A stretch of 64,000 nucleotides of DNA from Graphiopsis chlorocephala. Its lineage: Eukaryota > Ascomycota > Dothideomycetes > Cladosporiales > Cladosporiaceae. This document shows positions 1-11,932 of this stretch, piece after piece (the stretch's first letter is position 1; each line of letters begins with the position of its first letter). The DNA lies in assembly GCA_022828445.1 (NCBI GenBank), contig JAIZZJ010000002.1, positions 930,001-994,000 on the forward strand, written 5' to 3'. The notes beneath the pieces are model-generated. The model saw only the letters and a program-made list of their open reading frames with translations. It made no database searches and was not told the origin of the DNA. A program made the position numbers and the translations under genes.

Positions 1-790
1 GTAAAAGCACGGCATGTTATGTTATGGCATTGGAATGGTATTTGGCAAGGTATAATGAAATGTCGCTTTGATTCAATGTGCTTCGATTTGAGTGAGACTT
101 GACATGATGAGAGTTGATGATGAAGCACCTGGTCCGGCCAGCATTCTCTGGGGCATCAGGAGTACCCGGTCGTTCACTTTGCCACCTTCATAACACACTA
201 TGTGTGGTCGCTCTGGCAAAGTGTACGACATCTCACAGTTACAGCACTAGTTCGTGGGCTGTGTTAGGCGGTAGATTTCCATTCCATACACGTGATTGAT
301 TCTAGCGTGGCGAGCCATCCCTCCTGTCCAACTGTTGTGACAATCATAAGTTTTCGAAGTATTCTTTGCGACCGTCACAGCAGGATCGAACGAGCATTCC
401 ATAACCAGAAGTGTGATTTATGCGTAGAAGCCAAACTTGCCACCGGATGCCAACTCCGTCACATGGCGAGAAGCTGGCGGCTGATTCTAGAACTCGAACG
501 CGAGATCGGCGTTGCAGCGCCACATGTGACGATGTCCGCGAAGTCAGCGCCACACTGCCGGTGACGTAGACATACGCTTTGAGCAAGGGCGGCTTTTGGA
601 GGGGAAGTTGGGAACACGACGCAGAAACCACGCATTCTAGGAGCTACTCAAAAGCCCGCCGTCTTCCTCACGAGCCTTTCTCTTTCGAGACACACATTCT
701 ATCAGCTTCATCCAACTCTCTCAATCAACCACTTACCTTTTCAACTCATACCCAATCACCAATCCTATCAACCCCAAATACACCGCAAAC
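1..790. other. Intergenic region, left edge
   Basis: No convincing gene is visible. The open frames are short, overlap on both strands and resemble no family I know. The last 150 bases or so are pyrimidine-rich with CCAAT-like motifs near 752-763, which fits the 5' leader and promoter of the RRM gene that starts at 791. Confidence 0.6.
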
Positions 791-1809
791 ATGTCCAACA
801 CCGTTAACGTTAAGGGCATCAGCCACGAGACCACCGAGAAGGAGGTCAGGGACTTCTTCAGCTTCTGGTAAGTCGTTCGACACCCATCCTTTATCTTTCC
901 ACACATACTAACTCTCCAATCAGTGGCAAGATCTCCGACCTCACCGTCACCCCTAACTCCCAAGACGAGACCACCAAGTCGTACGCTGTGAGCTTCGAAA
1001 AAGAGACCGCCGCAAAGACTGCTCTCCTCCTCGACAACACACAGCTCGGCTCCAACCAGGTCAACGTCACCGCCGCGTCTGACTTCGAGAAGATCGCTCC
1101 TGGCAAGACCGCTGGTCACTCCGAGGGTGACTCTCCCGAAGACCTCGCACAAGAGGACAAGCCCAGAAGCCGCATCTTCGCAGAGTACCTTGCCCACGGC
1201 TACGTCCTCTCGGACAAGGCTATTGAGAAGGCCCTCGCCCTCGACCAGCAGCACGGCGTCTCCAGCCGCTTCACCCAGACTCTTCAGCAATTCGACAGCA
1301 AGTACCAAGCGACCCAGAAGGCGCAGGCCATCGACCAGCAGTACGGCATCAGCCAGAAGGCCAACCAGGGCTGGAGGGGTCTGTCATCCTACTTCGAGAA
1401 GGCCGCTGAGACTCCTACTGGCCAGCGCATGCGTGCCTTCTACAACCAGGGTTCCAAGCAGGTCCTCGATGTCCATAACGAGGCCGTCCACCTCGCCGCT
1501 CTCAAGACTGGCAAGCAAGGCGGTAGCGGTGACCTGAACCTTCACAAGGTTGAGGGTACCGACCGCACTGCTTGCAACTGCAACGCCAAGGGCTCCGTGT
1601 GCCAGTGCGCTCCCGGCAAGTGCGACTGCAACTCCTGCCCCAAAAACTCAGACGTTAAGTCCAGCACCCAGACCGCCGAGCAGGCCGAGATGGAGCACGT
1701 CGAGGTCGATGGCCAGAAGAAGACCAAGTGCAACTGCGGCGGCACCGACGAGAAGTGCCCTTGCGAGCCTGGCAAGTGCGCTTGCTCCGGTTGCTCCAAG
1801 TCCTCTTAA
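791..1809 (+). CDS. RRM protein (Vip1-like) with two C-terminal metallothionein-like Cys clusters
   Basis: Exons are 791-867 and 924-1809, giving 320 residues; the 56-nt intron splits the codon of the FFSFCGKI motif and splicing restores the RRM RNP-2/1 layout. Residues 1-80 or so form one RNA-recognition motif like that of fission yeast Vip1. The middle, about 100-235, is helical and Gln/Lys-rich with repeated IDQQYGI/LDQQHGV motifs, as in fungal Vip1-type proteins. Residues 243-264 and 295-316 are two cysteine clusters with identical spacing, CxC-x6-CxC-x4-CxC-x2-C, seven Cys each, joined by an acidic Gln/Ser linker. That spacing resembles fungal copper metallothioneins. RNA binding is a family-based inference; metal binding is inferred only from the Cys pattern. 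The start is the first ATG in frame and the intron position supports it. Confidence 0.88.
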
Positions 1810-2851
1810 GTGTGTCTGCGAGGAAGGTCAATTGTACTGCTGCTGATGACGTGAATGAACGAAGGAATGGTGTGTGATAATTTTTTACTGCGATTGTTCT
1901 TTGATACCAATGCACATTGTTTTGAGAAATGGGAATGTCGGAAAAGAAAGGTGGAAAGGAAGGAGGAACCGCGGGTGCGTCGTTTCTAGTATTAGAGGGA
2001 TGGGTTGAGCAAGTTTTCATATACCTTGATGGCGTCTTATGACAATGAAAAAACGAATACTTCCAACTACTTCTTTCATGATCTGGCATGATACCACCCT
2101 GGAAATGTAACGATTTAACATCGTTTTGAGAAGTTCCTCTCAATGATGGAAGTTTGTGTTGTCCTGTCACATGTCCATACTGCATAGGATCCAGGACGAT
2201 CGCCATACAGCATCACCTATGGTACCTTATGCGCAGCACACGTGGAGCCTACATACGGGACACAGGAGGTGTCTACGTGCAAATAAATGGCTTGCGGTAA
2301 TTCATAATTTCAATTCCAGAGAGTAAGCATAATGACAATATTAAGCACAGCTCTCCTCCTTAAACTTCCTCGTGAACACAACAAGCAGGCAAAAGCACCG
2401 CTTAATTCGCCTCGGCGAAATACCTCTCTCATCCGCCGCGACACCCGATCGCTCAAACGGGTCGGTAATAAACTCGAGGTCGCTCATTGGACAACATGCT
2501 TGAATGTGGAGATACAGGCTTCGGGGTAAAGAGGGGCGAAGCATGCCAACCGCGGCCTTCGAAGATGGTTTCCGGAGACTCGCGTGCAGGCTGTATCGGA
2601 CGGATCTGGATCTGTGATAGAAAGGTTGGCGGTCTGCTTCTTGTATTTGTGTTTCTTTTCTTGGTTTATTTTAGTTTGGCACGCTGTTCCTCTTCTTTTC
2701 CCATTCCTTGGTCATTCCGCCTGTAAAGCTACCTTCTACGACGCCTGTACCATTATAGTAGAGGTACACCGGGACTATACAGCACAGCGATAGAGCGTTG
2801 GAAGACGAGTACCTTTTCACTGCACAGCTTGAGCACATACGCTTCGCCACC
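1810..2851. other. Intergenic region with 3' and 5' flanks
   Basis: It holds the 3' flank of the RRM gene, including an AATAAA at about 2282, and the leader of the lactate dehydrogenase gene. The open frames are short and nothing in them is recognisable. Confidence 0.6.
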
Positions 2852-4528
2852 ATGAATCACGATAGCAACGACAAGCAGGCCGTGAAGCTCACCGGCGAGG
2901 AGGTCGCGAAGCACACTACCAAGGACGACTGCTGGGTGATCGTCCATGGCAAAGGTGAGTCCAACATCCACCAATGGCCCAGGCCCTCGACACTTTAATC
3001 GTCGACGCCCACTAACATCACTATCCTCTCAGCCTATGATGTAACAGAATTCATGCCCGAGCACCCCGGCGGCCCCAAAATCATCCTCAAGTACGCCGGC
3101 AAAGATGCCACCGAAGAATACGAGCCCATCCACCCGCCAGACACCCTCGACAAGTACCTCGACAAGAGCAAGCACTTGGGCGAAGTCGACATGCAGACTG
3201 TGCAGAAGGAGGATAAGGCTGAGGACCCTGACGAGCAGGAGCGACTGGCGAGAGTCGAGCGCATGCCGATTCTGGAGCAGTGCTATAATTTGATGGATTT
3301 CGAGGCGGTGGCTAAAAAGATCATGAAGAAGACGGCTTGGGCGTATTATTCGAGTGGCGCGGATGATGAGATTGTGAGTTTGCTTTTATTATGGAAACAG
3401 GAAGGATGGTTGAGGAGTATAAAAACTGACTTGTAATTCTTACAGACTCTCCGCGAGAACCACTCAGCTTTCCACAAGATCTGGTTCAGGCCTAGGATCC
3501 TCGAAGACGTCGAACACATCGATACCTCAACGACAATGCTCGGAACCAAGGTCTCGATTCCCTTCTACGTGACCGCTACTGCTCTGGGCAAACTGGGCAA
3601 CCCCGAAGGCGAAGTCGTCCTTACTCGAGGTGCCCGCAAACACAACGTCGTGCAGATGATCCCGACACTAGCATCGTGCTCATTCGACGAGATTGTGGAC
3701 GCAAAAGAAGGCGATCAAGTTCAATGGCTGCAGCTCTACGTCAACAAGAACCGCGACATCACCAGGCGCATCATCGAGCACGCCGAGAAGCGTGGCTGCA
3801 AGGGTCTCTTCATCACAGTCGACGCTCCCCAACTTGGTCGCCGCGAGAAGGACATGCGCTCCAAGTTCGACGACGTCGGATCGAACGTCCAAGGCACCGG
3901 TGGCGACCAAGTCGACCGCTCCCAGGGCGCAGCCCGCGCCATCTCGTCATTCATCGACCCCGCGCTCTCATGGAAGGACATCCCCTGGTTCAAGAGCGTG
4001 ACCAAAATGCCCATCATCCTCAAGGGCGTGCAGCGCGTCGAAGACGTCATCCGCGCCATTCACGTCGGCTGCGACGGCGTCGTGCTCTCCAACCATGGCG
4101 GTCGCCAACTTGACACTGCTCGCTCCGGCATCGAAATCCTCGCCGAGGTCATGCCTGAGCTGCGTCGTCTGGGCCTGGAGAACCAGATCGAAGTCTTCAT
4201 TGACGGTGGCGTGCGTCGCGCTACGGATATTATTAAGGCGCTTTGCTTGGGGGCTAAGGGCGTTGGTATTGGACGGCCGTTCCTTTATGCTATGTCTGCG
4301 TATGGCTTGCCGGGTGTTGATCGTGCGATGCAGTTGCTTAAGGATGAGATGGAGATGAATATGCGGTTGATTGGGTGCAGGACTGTTGATGAGCTGGGTC
4401 CGGAGTTCATTGATACGAGGGGTTTGAGCATGCACACGACTGGTGTGCCGAGCGATACGCTGGGCTTGAATGTTTATGATCCGCTTGCTGGACCGAAGGA
4501 GAAGGTCAACGTTAGTTCTAAGCTATAG
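2852..4528 (+). CDS. CYB2: L-lactate dehydrogenase (cytochrome b2 type, FMN-dependent)
   Basis: Exons are 2852-2954, 3033-3373 and 3446-4528, giving 508 residues. Residues about 10-85 are a cytochrome b5 heme domain with the HPGG motif (His45) and a second candidate heme ligand, His68. From about residue 115 there follows an FMN-dependent alpha-hydroxyacid dehydrogenase barrel. It has the catalytic LSNHGGRQLD segment (His365) and the flavin-phosphate segment DGGVRRATD with GRPFLY. Family knowledge: the enzyme oxidises L-lactate to pyruvate and passes electrons through the heme domain to cytochrome c. The protein starts almost directly at the b5 domain, so the mitochondrial presequence of yeast Cyb2 is missing and a cytosolic place is possible. 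The start sits in a CCACC-ATG context. A related hydroxyacid such as mandelate or glycolate cannot be excluded as substrate. Confidence 0.92.
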
Positions 4529-6933
4529 ATTAGCCCACGAGTCAGAACGCTGCGTCTAGTTTGAACTCCAACCTTTGGACAAATGCACAAGTGCAACGCG
4601 ATTGATTTGCTATCGTATATCAATCCGATGGATGGAAACACGAACACCACTATAAGGTAGATACTTTTGGATTGTGTGCTACAGCAGCCTTTTTCTTTAT
4701 CGGTATCCGTGGGATTTGTTGATCTGTTGGGCGAATTCCTCATCCTTCATCTATATTTATACAGCAATTCTACTATGACCTTCACACTCAACATTGCAAG
4801 TCTTTGTTCACCACGTCCTACTTGGAAACCCGGCACTTCGTTCGATCTAATCAGTGAACACTTGCACACCGAAGGATTCATGGAGGGACTTGAATAGCCG
4901 AGAACCTACCTTTGAAATTCTAGTACACGCGGCTCAGAGCCTGACTTCAGAAACAGTCGCTGCAACTTCAAAGGCTTACCTGCAATCTCACTCTCCGACC
5001 ACACGGCATTGTCCCGACACATTCTCGAGTATACTGTAGACAGGACACTGCTCCAGCAGAATTTCTACGGCAATCCCACCGCCAACGATGACGGAAGGCT
5101 CTTTTCACATCCACTAGGCAGCCAAAACCTTCAGATTTGTGGCAGATGGCACACCAGAGCTCGTTTACTTGGTTGAGAGGTTTGATGCCAAGACGTTTCA
5201 GCAGGAATGAACTCATTCTCTGGCGGACAGTTGTGCTTACCGAAACATACGCGATGGCAAGGTTCAGGCCGAAGATTGTGATACTGGCAGCGTTTGCATT
5301 TTATGTGACCATACTCTTGTTGCCGTTGACAGGAAGAACCGGAATCGTACCACTTAGCACAGAGTGACGACAGGAGAGCTACTACACGACATTGACCAGA
5401 TCATAAATCTGAAATTGAGGATGGCGCCTCGACGAGCTCCGGCCAACGGTGTGGGAGAGGCGATACACCGCTCAACGATCAACCGATGTACCGCATTCAC
5501 CTTCATTCCACTTGCTCCAAATGATCTAGGCACATTAGTACAGAGCAGCATTGTGTCAATCGACAGTCGTATCATTGAGGATCTTCTGTGGGCGCGTACG
5601 AAAGAGGCATATCTCAACCATACAGAGTATAGCAGTGTGCGGCGTGATTTAGCAGTAAAGACACTGGCATCTACTTCGACAACCAACAAAGAAGAGCACA
5701 AATGCAGTGATTCATGCACAATACTTAATTCTCATAATCTTCTGACCGCCTGTAGGTCTTTAACAAGAATGGAGGGTCTCGACAAGCAGCGCCAATGGTG
5801 GCGTCGTCTAACCAAGTCCGGCCAATCTGGCTGTAAGTTGTAGCCTACTTCACCACTCCCATATGACACGCAACTTTTTCGGAGTCATTAATTGCATTGA
5901 TGCGGAAAGTCCAGGTACCGTATACCCTTGGGATGAAGCTCTATTGCGTGCTCTCGCGGAGGTGGTCCGTCCATGGTCGCTAAATCGAGCCATTCTGAAT
6001 AGCTGCTGGTTGAAATATTTTGACTTAATCACTATTAGAACACTGCTGAAGCTTTCTTCTTCCTGCAAGTTCGATCCATCACCGACGGACGAACGCTGAC
6101 CGGTGGTGTGGCCTCGGTAGCATGCCGACACTTCCCCCTTTGCATTCCTGGGTCTCACCGTATTCCTGCATTTCATTGGGACAATCGAAGATCATGCGGC
6201 TGTCTGCATTCAATTTTCATCATCGGAGAGTTGCTGAGAGGCTGCATCTGATTAATCGAGCTTAATCGACATCAGTGTTGCCCGGGCTCTGGAAGTGATA
6301 TTTTACTGGTCAGCCCAGGTATAGCCAATACAACCTATGCCTCTCCAGCCGTCAGGAATGAAGCCGCCTGGCCAAGGATCAACTGTATCTGTCAAAACAG
6401 AGCATATGGTTTGCTTTATATGCGCGCCTCCAGAAGTGGAAGGACGATCATGACCATCTCAGTGGTGGTCCGGCAATCTTGGTTCAGCTTAGCTGTCAAG
6501 TCCATCCCTTGCATCCCCCAATCGTTCGCCTCCATTGGATCGAAATACTCGAAGATCACTGGATTGGGCCATCCCACCCGTCAATCCATGAATGGTGTGG
6601 GAACACGACCGCTCGTATGCACGCAAGAGCTGCCTGCCAGCGGTCTCCCGCTCGTGCGCTTGACCAGATGTTACACAACAGCCATAGGCCATGGACCCAC
6701 GTGAACAACATCTCACGCCACGACACTCGAGCGGCCTCACCGAAGGTGACCAGGATCGTCGTCTATGCGGTGGTGAACCACAGCAGCATGCGGACCATCC
6801 GCTACCCCTGAGTCTCGGTTGGTTATCATGCCACCCAGCGCCCGGTTTGTGATGTGTCACTTTCCAGAAGGTCTCTCAGACGGTCGCCCACTTTCCTTCA
6901 GCCTATAGGCAAGTACCCAGACTGGACTCAGTG
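4529..6933. other. 2.4 kb gap without a convincing gene
   Basis: Several open frames up to 159 codons occur, for example 5364-5843 on plus, but their translations show no domain, no start context and no supporting introns. The stretch may hold a decayed gene or a long promoter for the Rua1-type gene. I see no repeat or mobile-element signature. Confidence 0.5.
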
Positions 6934-7956
6934 ATGGACTCGTCATATGAGAGCTTCGAAATTACAGGCGGTTGGGACGAACACCAGTACGTCCACACTG
7001 CAAGCTCTCTGGACGGTTCGTTTCCCAACTTCCATGATAGACGGTTCAACGACGTCAGCCACCTGCAAGGGAACAACGTTGTGTCTTCACCAGAAGAGTG
7101 GCTTAATGTACAGTCAGCATGGCCTCAGCAGAACAGTAATTATAATGTATCGCCTTCTTTCGACCCCGACACCTTCCAGGCTCTGCCGACCTACACGACA
7201 GCTCAAGGCTACTCCTATAATGCGGACTTGACAGACCTGTCCGATTTTGACCAGTGTCAATCGCACTCGTCCTTCTCCGAAACCGAGCTCGACTGTTTCC
7301 AGCCGTCCCACTACCAAGGTACCAACTATCGTACCGACAGCTTCTCATCCCTACCACTGTCATCGCCAACAAGCGCCCCATCGTATCAACGAACACCAAA
7401 CCGACGCTTCTTACCAAACCACTCGCCGTCCTCATTCCCACACCATTATCACCACCATCAACCCTCAACCCCAGACCAACATGCCCACCCCTTCAACGCT
7501 CCTCCCGCCCAAGGCCTCCCACCGAACGACCCACTCCACCCACGCCAACAATCCGCCCGCTTCGAAGGCGACCTCTACACACCCACCTTTGTCCGCGGCG
7601 ACGGCCCTACACGCGCCGGCTGGTGCGTTCACTGCTCTTCCTGGCTGACGCTCAAAGACAGCGCTTACTGGTACCACATGCACTTCGCGCACGGCATCAG
7701 CTGCGCAACAGGCAAGCACCTACCAGGTCCAGTCCGCTGCCGAGCAACAGCAGGAGCTGCTCGCGGCGTGGGAGATTCAGAGTGGCTGTGCGGAGGCTGT
7801 GGACGGTGGGTGTTGATTGTGACTGGTGAAAAGGGCAGGACGGCGTGGTGGAGGCATGCTTATCGCTGCAGATTTAAGGATGGAGAAGTTGGCAAGGAGA
7901 GGAAGAGAGGGAAGAGTGCGTCGCCGCGGAAGGTCGTGGCTAGGCCTATGGTTTGA
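6934..7956 (+). CDS. Rua1-type C-terminal zinc domain protein
   Basis: Single exon, 340 residues. The N-terminal two thirds are low-complexity, rich in Ser, Pro, Gln, His and Tyr, like a fungal activation region. The last 115 residues carry a compact domain: CxxC at 231/234 followed by a KDSAYWYHMHFAHGIS stretch with spaced His residues, then a WLCGGCGRW CxxC, then WWRHAYRC, and a basic tail. This matches my memory of the C-terminal domain of Rua1, the Ustilago regulator of ustilagic acid synthesis, which also occurs in ascomycete proteins of unknown role. Inference: a zinc-stabilised nuclear regulator. The target genes cannot be told from the sequence, and no biosynthetic cluster is nearby. 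The ATG at 6934 is the first in frame. Confidence 0.72.
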   Translation: MDSSYESFEITGGWDEHQYVHTASSLDGSFPNFHDRRFNDVSHLQGNNVVSSPEEWLNVQSAWPQQNSNYNVSPSFDPDTFQALPTYTTAQGYSYNADLTDLSDFDQCQSHSSFSETELDCFQPSHYQGTNYRTDSFSSLPLSSPTSAPSYQRTPNRRFLPNHSPSSFPHHYHHHQPSTPDQHAHPFNAPPAQGLPPNDPLHPRQQSARFEGDLYTPTFVRGDGPTRAGWCVHCSSWLTLKDSAYWYHMHFAHGISCATGKHLPGPVRCRATAGAARGVGDSEWLCGGCGRWVLIVTGEKGRTAWWRHAYRCRFKDGEVGKERKRGKSASPRKVVARPMV

Positions 7957-8697
7957 GAGGAGCTGATGACAGTCGTGGACGATCTCTTTTTCTCTTTTTC
8001 TTTGGTCCAGGTCCTGGCGAAGCTTTGTGGATGTTGGATGGACCATGGCGAGTATACTATTCAGACAAGCATGACGCCATTTTTGAGCTCCTCTTTCTGA
8101 GCTCTTTTGCTATGCGTTCATTGGGCGGTTCAGCACAGGCGCATGGGAATGGGAACAGAATTGGGAGTAACGGCGCCCACTAACGATAGATGGACTGCAT
8201 GTTTTGGTTTTGGTTAGTGACGATTTGATGTGCTCTGTTTCTTGTTTTATTAGCGGCGGGTTAATGCGCTGCAATATCTCGCAGCGACAGTATGCCAGGT
8301 CAGCGTACCTTAGTAATGAAGAGCACTTAGCGACCATGTCGCTCACTGTCATCCAAAATCAAACCACGACTTCGATCACGGACGATGTGAAAGAAATATT
8401 CGTTAAGAAACTGTATGCTATTGTACAAACTGTACGGGAAAACTTAATCGAGTCGTTCTAGTCAATTTGACACTGTATGTGAGGTTCAACCGCTCATTCG
8501 AAGCAACACCGATACCCAAATGCGTGTGCCGCATTCTTGTTCATTCCGAACCAAAACCCAAACGCCATCATTACAAGGAAACCATGGAAGAGGTAAACAT
8601 ACAAAAGTTGTGGCAGCAGAGTGCCAGTGTGAAATTGTGTGTGTTACTAGACACGTCGGAGGCGGCAGTCAGGCATACACTGGGAGCAATACAATAA
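7957..8697. other. Convergent 3' flanks
   Basis: This is the space between the ends of two convergent genes. It contains T-rich tracts after 7980 and only short open frames. No feature is recognised. Confidence 0.6.
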
Positions 8698-11455
8698 TCA
8701 GCCACGACGCTTCGGCATGGCAAGCGCATTGAGTCTCGCCATGCTGATGGAAGTGCTCGACTTCTTCTTCTCGTCTTTCGCGGGACCGGCAGCTCCAGCC
8801 TTCGGCTTCACACCCAAAGTGGGCATCCTAGAGGCCGTCTTCTGTGCAGGCTTAGGAGGGGCGACCTTTGTTGGCGGTGCGGTCGACTTGACGCGCTTCT
8901 TTCCGCGCGTCTCACCCTCGTCCTCAGCCGCGTCGGAGCCTCCGTTCTCCTTGTCTGACGTGCTGACAGGCTCGGCGGCCTTAGCAATAGCATCGTTCTC
9001 GAAAGTGAACTTGCGCTTCTTGCTTCCAGGAGTAACAGTGGGTGAGAGCTCGGCAGGGTTGAGGTTGATCTTATTCTCGAAGTCGAACTTGCGCTTCTTT
9101 TGGCTCGCCGCAATGGTGGAGGGAATCATGTCAGGCTCCGCAGAGACGTGACGGATGGTAGCTGGACGCGTACCTGACGCCGGTGGAGCAAACGAAGAGG
9201 GACCGAACGAAATGCTGTCACCAGCGCGAAATGTGAAGTCACCTGGAGCGATAGTCTGGCGTCTGCGATCAGGTGTAGGGTTTGCGACTGGACTGAAGAT
9301 GTTTGGGAGCGTAGGGTAGTCAGCAGTGGCCTCCTCCTTCGGAGCGGAGGGCACGTCGTCGGCTGGAGGTGATGACGAGTCATCGGAGGACGTGATGTTC
9401 TTCAGAGCGTCAGGGTCTTTGGTCGATGACGAGAAGTCAACGTGCTTCCTCACAGGAGCAGTAGCTGGCACCTGGCCATGGTGCTTCAAATCCTTGCTGC
9501 CGCCAAGTTTAGGAGGAGTGGCGAAGTGGGTTCCTGCGGCAATTTTGGAGGGATCATTCGAATAGAGACGTTGCGGAGTACGGAGAATGGACTTGATGGG
9601 CGATTGGCGAAGCAAGTTGAAGCGGCCGATGAGGCTGCCGCCGGTTTTCTTCTCTGGCGACTGAGTAGCTTCAGCTGCGAAAGGATTGTAGTTCTGGGAT
9701 GCTTTGGACGGAGATTGTGAGAGAAGCGGGATGCTGGACTTCTTTTCAGCATCTTCTTCGACACCTGCGCTCTTGGCCACAGACATCTTAAGCGGGCTGC
9801 GAGCAAGAAGCGGCGCCTGTGGCTCCTTCTTTTGGGGTGATGGACTAAGATCCTGCTCTGGGCGACTGGGTCGGCCAATGGCAGATTTTGCGGGTGTGCG
9901 GGCCAGAGCAGCGTCCATGAGGACCTTTGGCTTCTCCTCCGTGGAGTTGCCTGGTGCAGTGACAACGGCACTCATGCGAGAGAAGAGCCCACTCTTAGCT
10001 GGCGATCTCGATAACAGAGGTGCAGTATCGTTGTCGGATTTCGTGCTCAGCTCAAAAGGACTCGACTTTGACAAAACAGCAGCATTGTTGTTGGAGAATG
10101 GCCCGCCCTTGACAGGCGATCTCGCCATTAAAGCTGTGTTATCTTCGGGTGACTTGACGGCCGGCTTGACGAGATCTGGCTTGGAGGGAGAGCGAACAAG
10201 ACTCGGGGCTGGAATCTTGCTAGTGACCTTCGTTGATTTGACGCTGCTGGCGCGAGCAAGAGACGACTGGGTGGGCGTGGAAAGATGCGCCAGGTTAGGG
10301 TAGCTGGGCTGTTGATGCTCCTCATTGAGGTGTTGCGGTGTAGAGGGTTGAGCTGACTGCTTGTCACTGCTGCTGTTGCTGCTACTGCTGGTAGGACGAA
10401 TGCTTGAGGGCTCCTTGATCTCGACGCGCTTGACACGCTTCACACGAGAAGCCTCCTCTGTCGTCTGCTCTCGCAAGTTCTTCATGGAGGGTGCGCGCTT
10501 CAGCTGGCTCCCAGATTGAAAGATGTTCGTCTTTGATGACGCGCGAGGAACAGTCCTCGAAGGCGTCGCCTCAGCATTGTCCAGCTCTGCCTTCGAAGGG
10601 CTGCGCTTGAGTGACTTGGTTGGAGTCTGAGCGGGAATCTTCGAGGTTGTAGCCGGAGCAGCCAGACGAGACGGATCTTTGCGGTATGCCGAGGCGTGGT
10701 TTGCAATTGAGTCCATCTTCTTGAACGCCGCGTCATGAAGCTCACTGAATCTGCTCCTCTTGGTCTTTGGCTGCGCGATCTTGCGATCGAGAGCATCTCC
10801 AAAAAGTTGTGCCGCCTCACCATTGCTCTTCATTTGTCCCTTTATGCGCAAAGCCTCCGCACGCTTTTCCTCCATCAGCTTTTTCGCCTCTGGACTCAAT
10901 TCCAGGGACTGCTCGCGGCGAAATGTGAAGGGAAACTCTGGTGACTTGAAAGCGTGCTCTTGCTTGCTCGTGGTACGTGATGGAGTTGCTTGCGCCTCGG
11001 CGAGCTTGTTGTTTCGCTTTGGAGGCTCGGTGGCCGGCACCATGTTGGAGAAACCTAGCCAACGCGCCTCTTCGCGCGGCTTTACTGTGGACTGGTGGAG
11101 GTGCTTGGGGTGCATCTCCTCGGTGGGCACCTCGATCGGTGCTGCGGACTTGGGTGTGACATCTTTAGGCAGCTCGACTGTCTTAATGCGTTTTGAAGGG
11201 ACTGTGGGCGTGTCTTGTTCGGCGGGAGAGCCTGGGAAGGCGCCTGGCATCTCATCGCTCTCGTGAAGAGACGCGAGCTTCGCAGGCACGGTACGAGGAA
11301 CACGCGCAGAAGGAGTCTCATGAGATAGGGAGACTCTCTTTACCGGCTATGTCCTTGTTAGCAAGATACGCCCTGACTTGAGGATCGCGTGCTACTGGAA
11401 ATACCTGTGGTGTGGCCGAGTTCCTGCTCGACAGCCTGGTCGAGCGGCGCGCCAT
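8698..11455 (-). CDS. Large disordered nuclear-type protein with repeated SPxK sites
   Basis: Exons in reading order are 11455-11405 and 11346-8698, giving 899 residues. I do not recognise a named family. It is very rich in Ser, Pro, Lys and Ala. In the middle it carries a series of short units of the type [L/I]L[A/S][R/Q]SPxK (ARSPVK, SRSPAK, ARTPAK, ARSPLK, SQSPSK, RQSPIK), each a good cyclin-dependent-kinase consensus. A short charged helix lies near residues 165-205, followed by a conserved-looking FSELHDAAFKKMDS segment. Near the C terminus two copies of KKRKF[D/T]FEN act as potential nuclear signals. It ends in a basic PKRRG tail. Inference: a chromatin- or spindle-associated protein under cell-cycle phosphorylation. 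No enzyme domain is visible. The first exon codes a basic Ser/Arg-rich 17-mer starting MARRS. Confidence 0.8.
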
Positions 11456-11932
11456 TGTGAGTGATGCCGCCTTTGAATGTGGTGTCGCTGTAGAAAGAAG
11501 CAGTCTCTAAGGTCGCGGTGAAACAATTTTACAGTTCGCCGGTAGTGGAATGGATCTCTCGCTTAATAGGAAGAAGGGTGGTGCATTGACATTTGTGGTT
11601 GAGATGCGATCGGCGAACAACAACAAGTCTCGAACTACCCCGCAAACATTGAACGCTCAGACCCTCCACAGCACCCGCCAAGCAATGGAACAGAGCAACG
11701 AGACGAGAACACAGGAGTGCTGCAGTGACTGATACATTCATTGTGGAGGCTTTTCATCATCAATGCCCTTTAAGATATATTTAACAAACTAGTAATAATT
11801 GATCCGTGAAACCTTCTCGCTTCCCTCGCCTCAGGACCCTTAATTGAAAGCAAGTAATCTCGTACACTGCTCAAACAGGACATGTCGGCTGATGACATGC
11901 TCGTAATCGTATTCGCTCGATGGTTTCGTACA
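11456..11932. other. Intergenic, promoter of the SPxK protein gene
   Basis: About 480 bases lie between two minus-strand genes. They hold the promoter of the SPxK-repeat gene and the 3' flank of the CCCH gene. No other feature is seen. Confidence 0.6.

Noticed and set aside
733..1308. 191-codon minus-strand open frame across the RRM gene start
   Set aside because: Antisense to conserved RRM coding sequence; Leu/Val/Gly composition is a mirror of the plus-strand codons.
5364..5843. 159-codon plus-strand open frame in the 4.5-6.9 kb gap
   Set aside because: It starts at ATGACGA-like context without splice or domain support and resembles no family; kept only as a remark in the gap entry.
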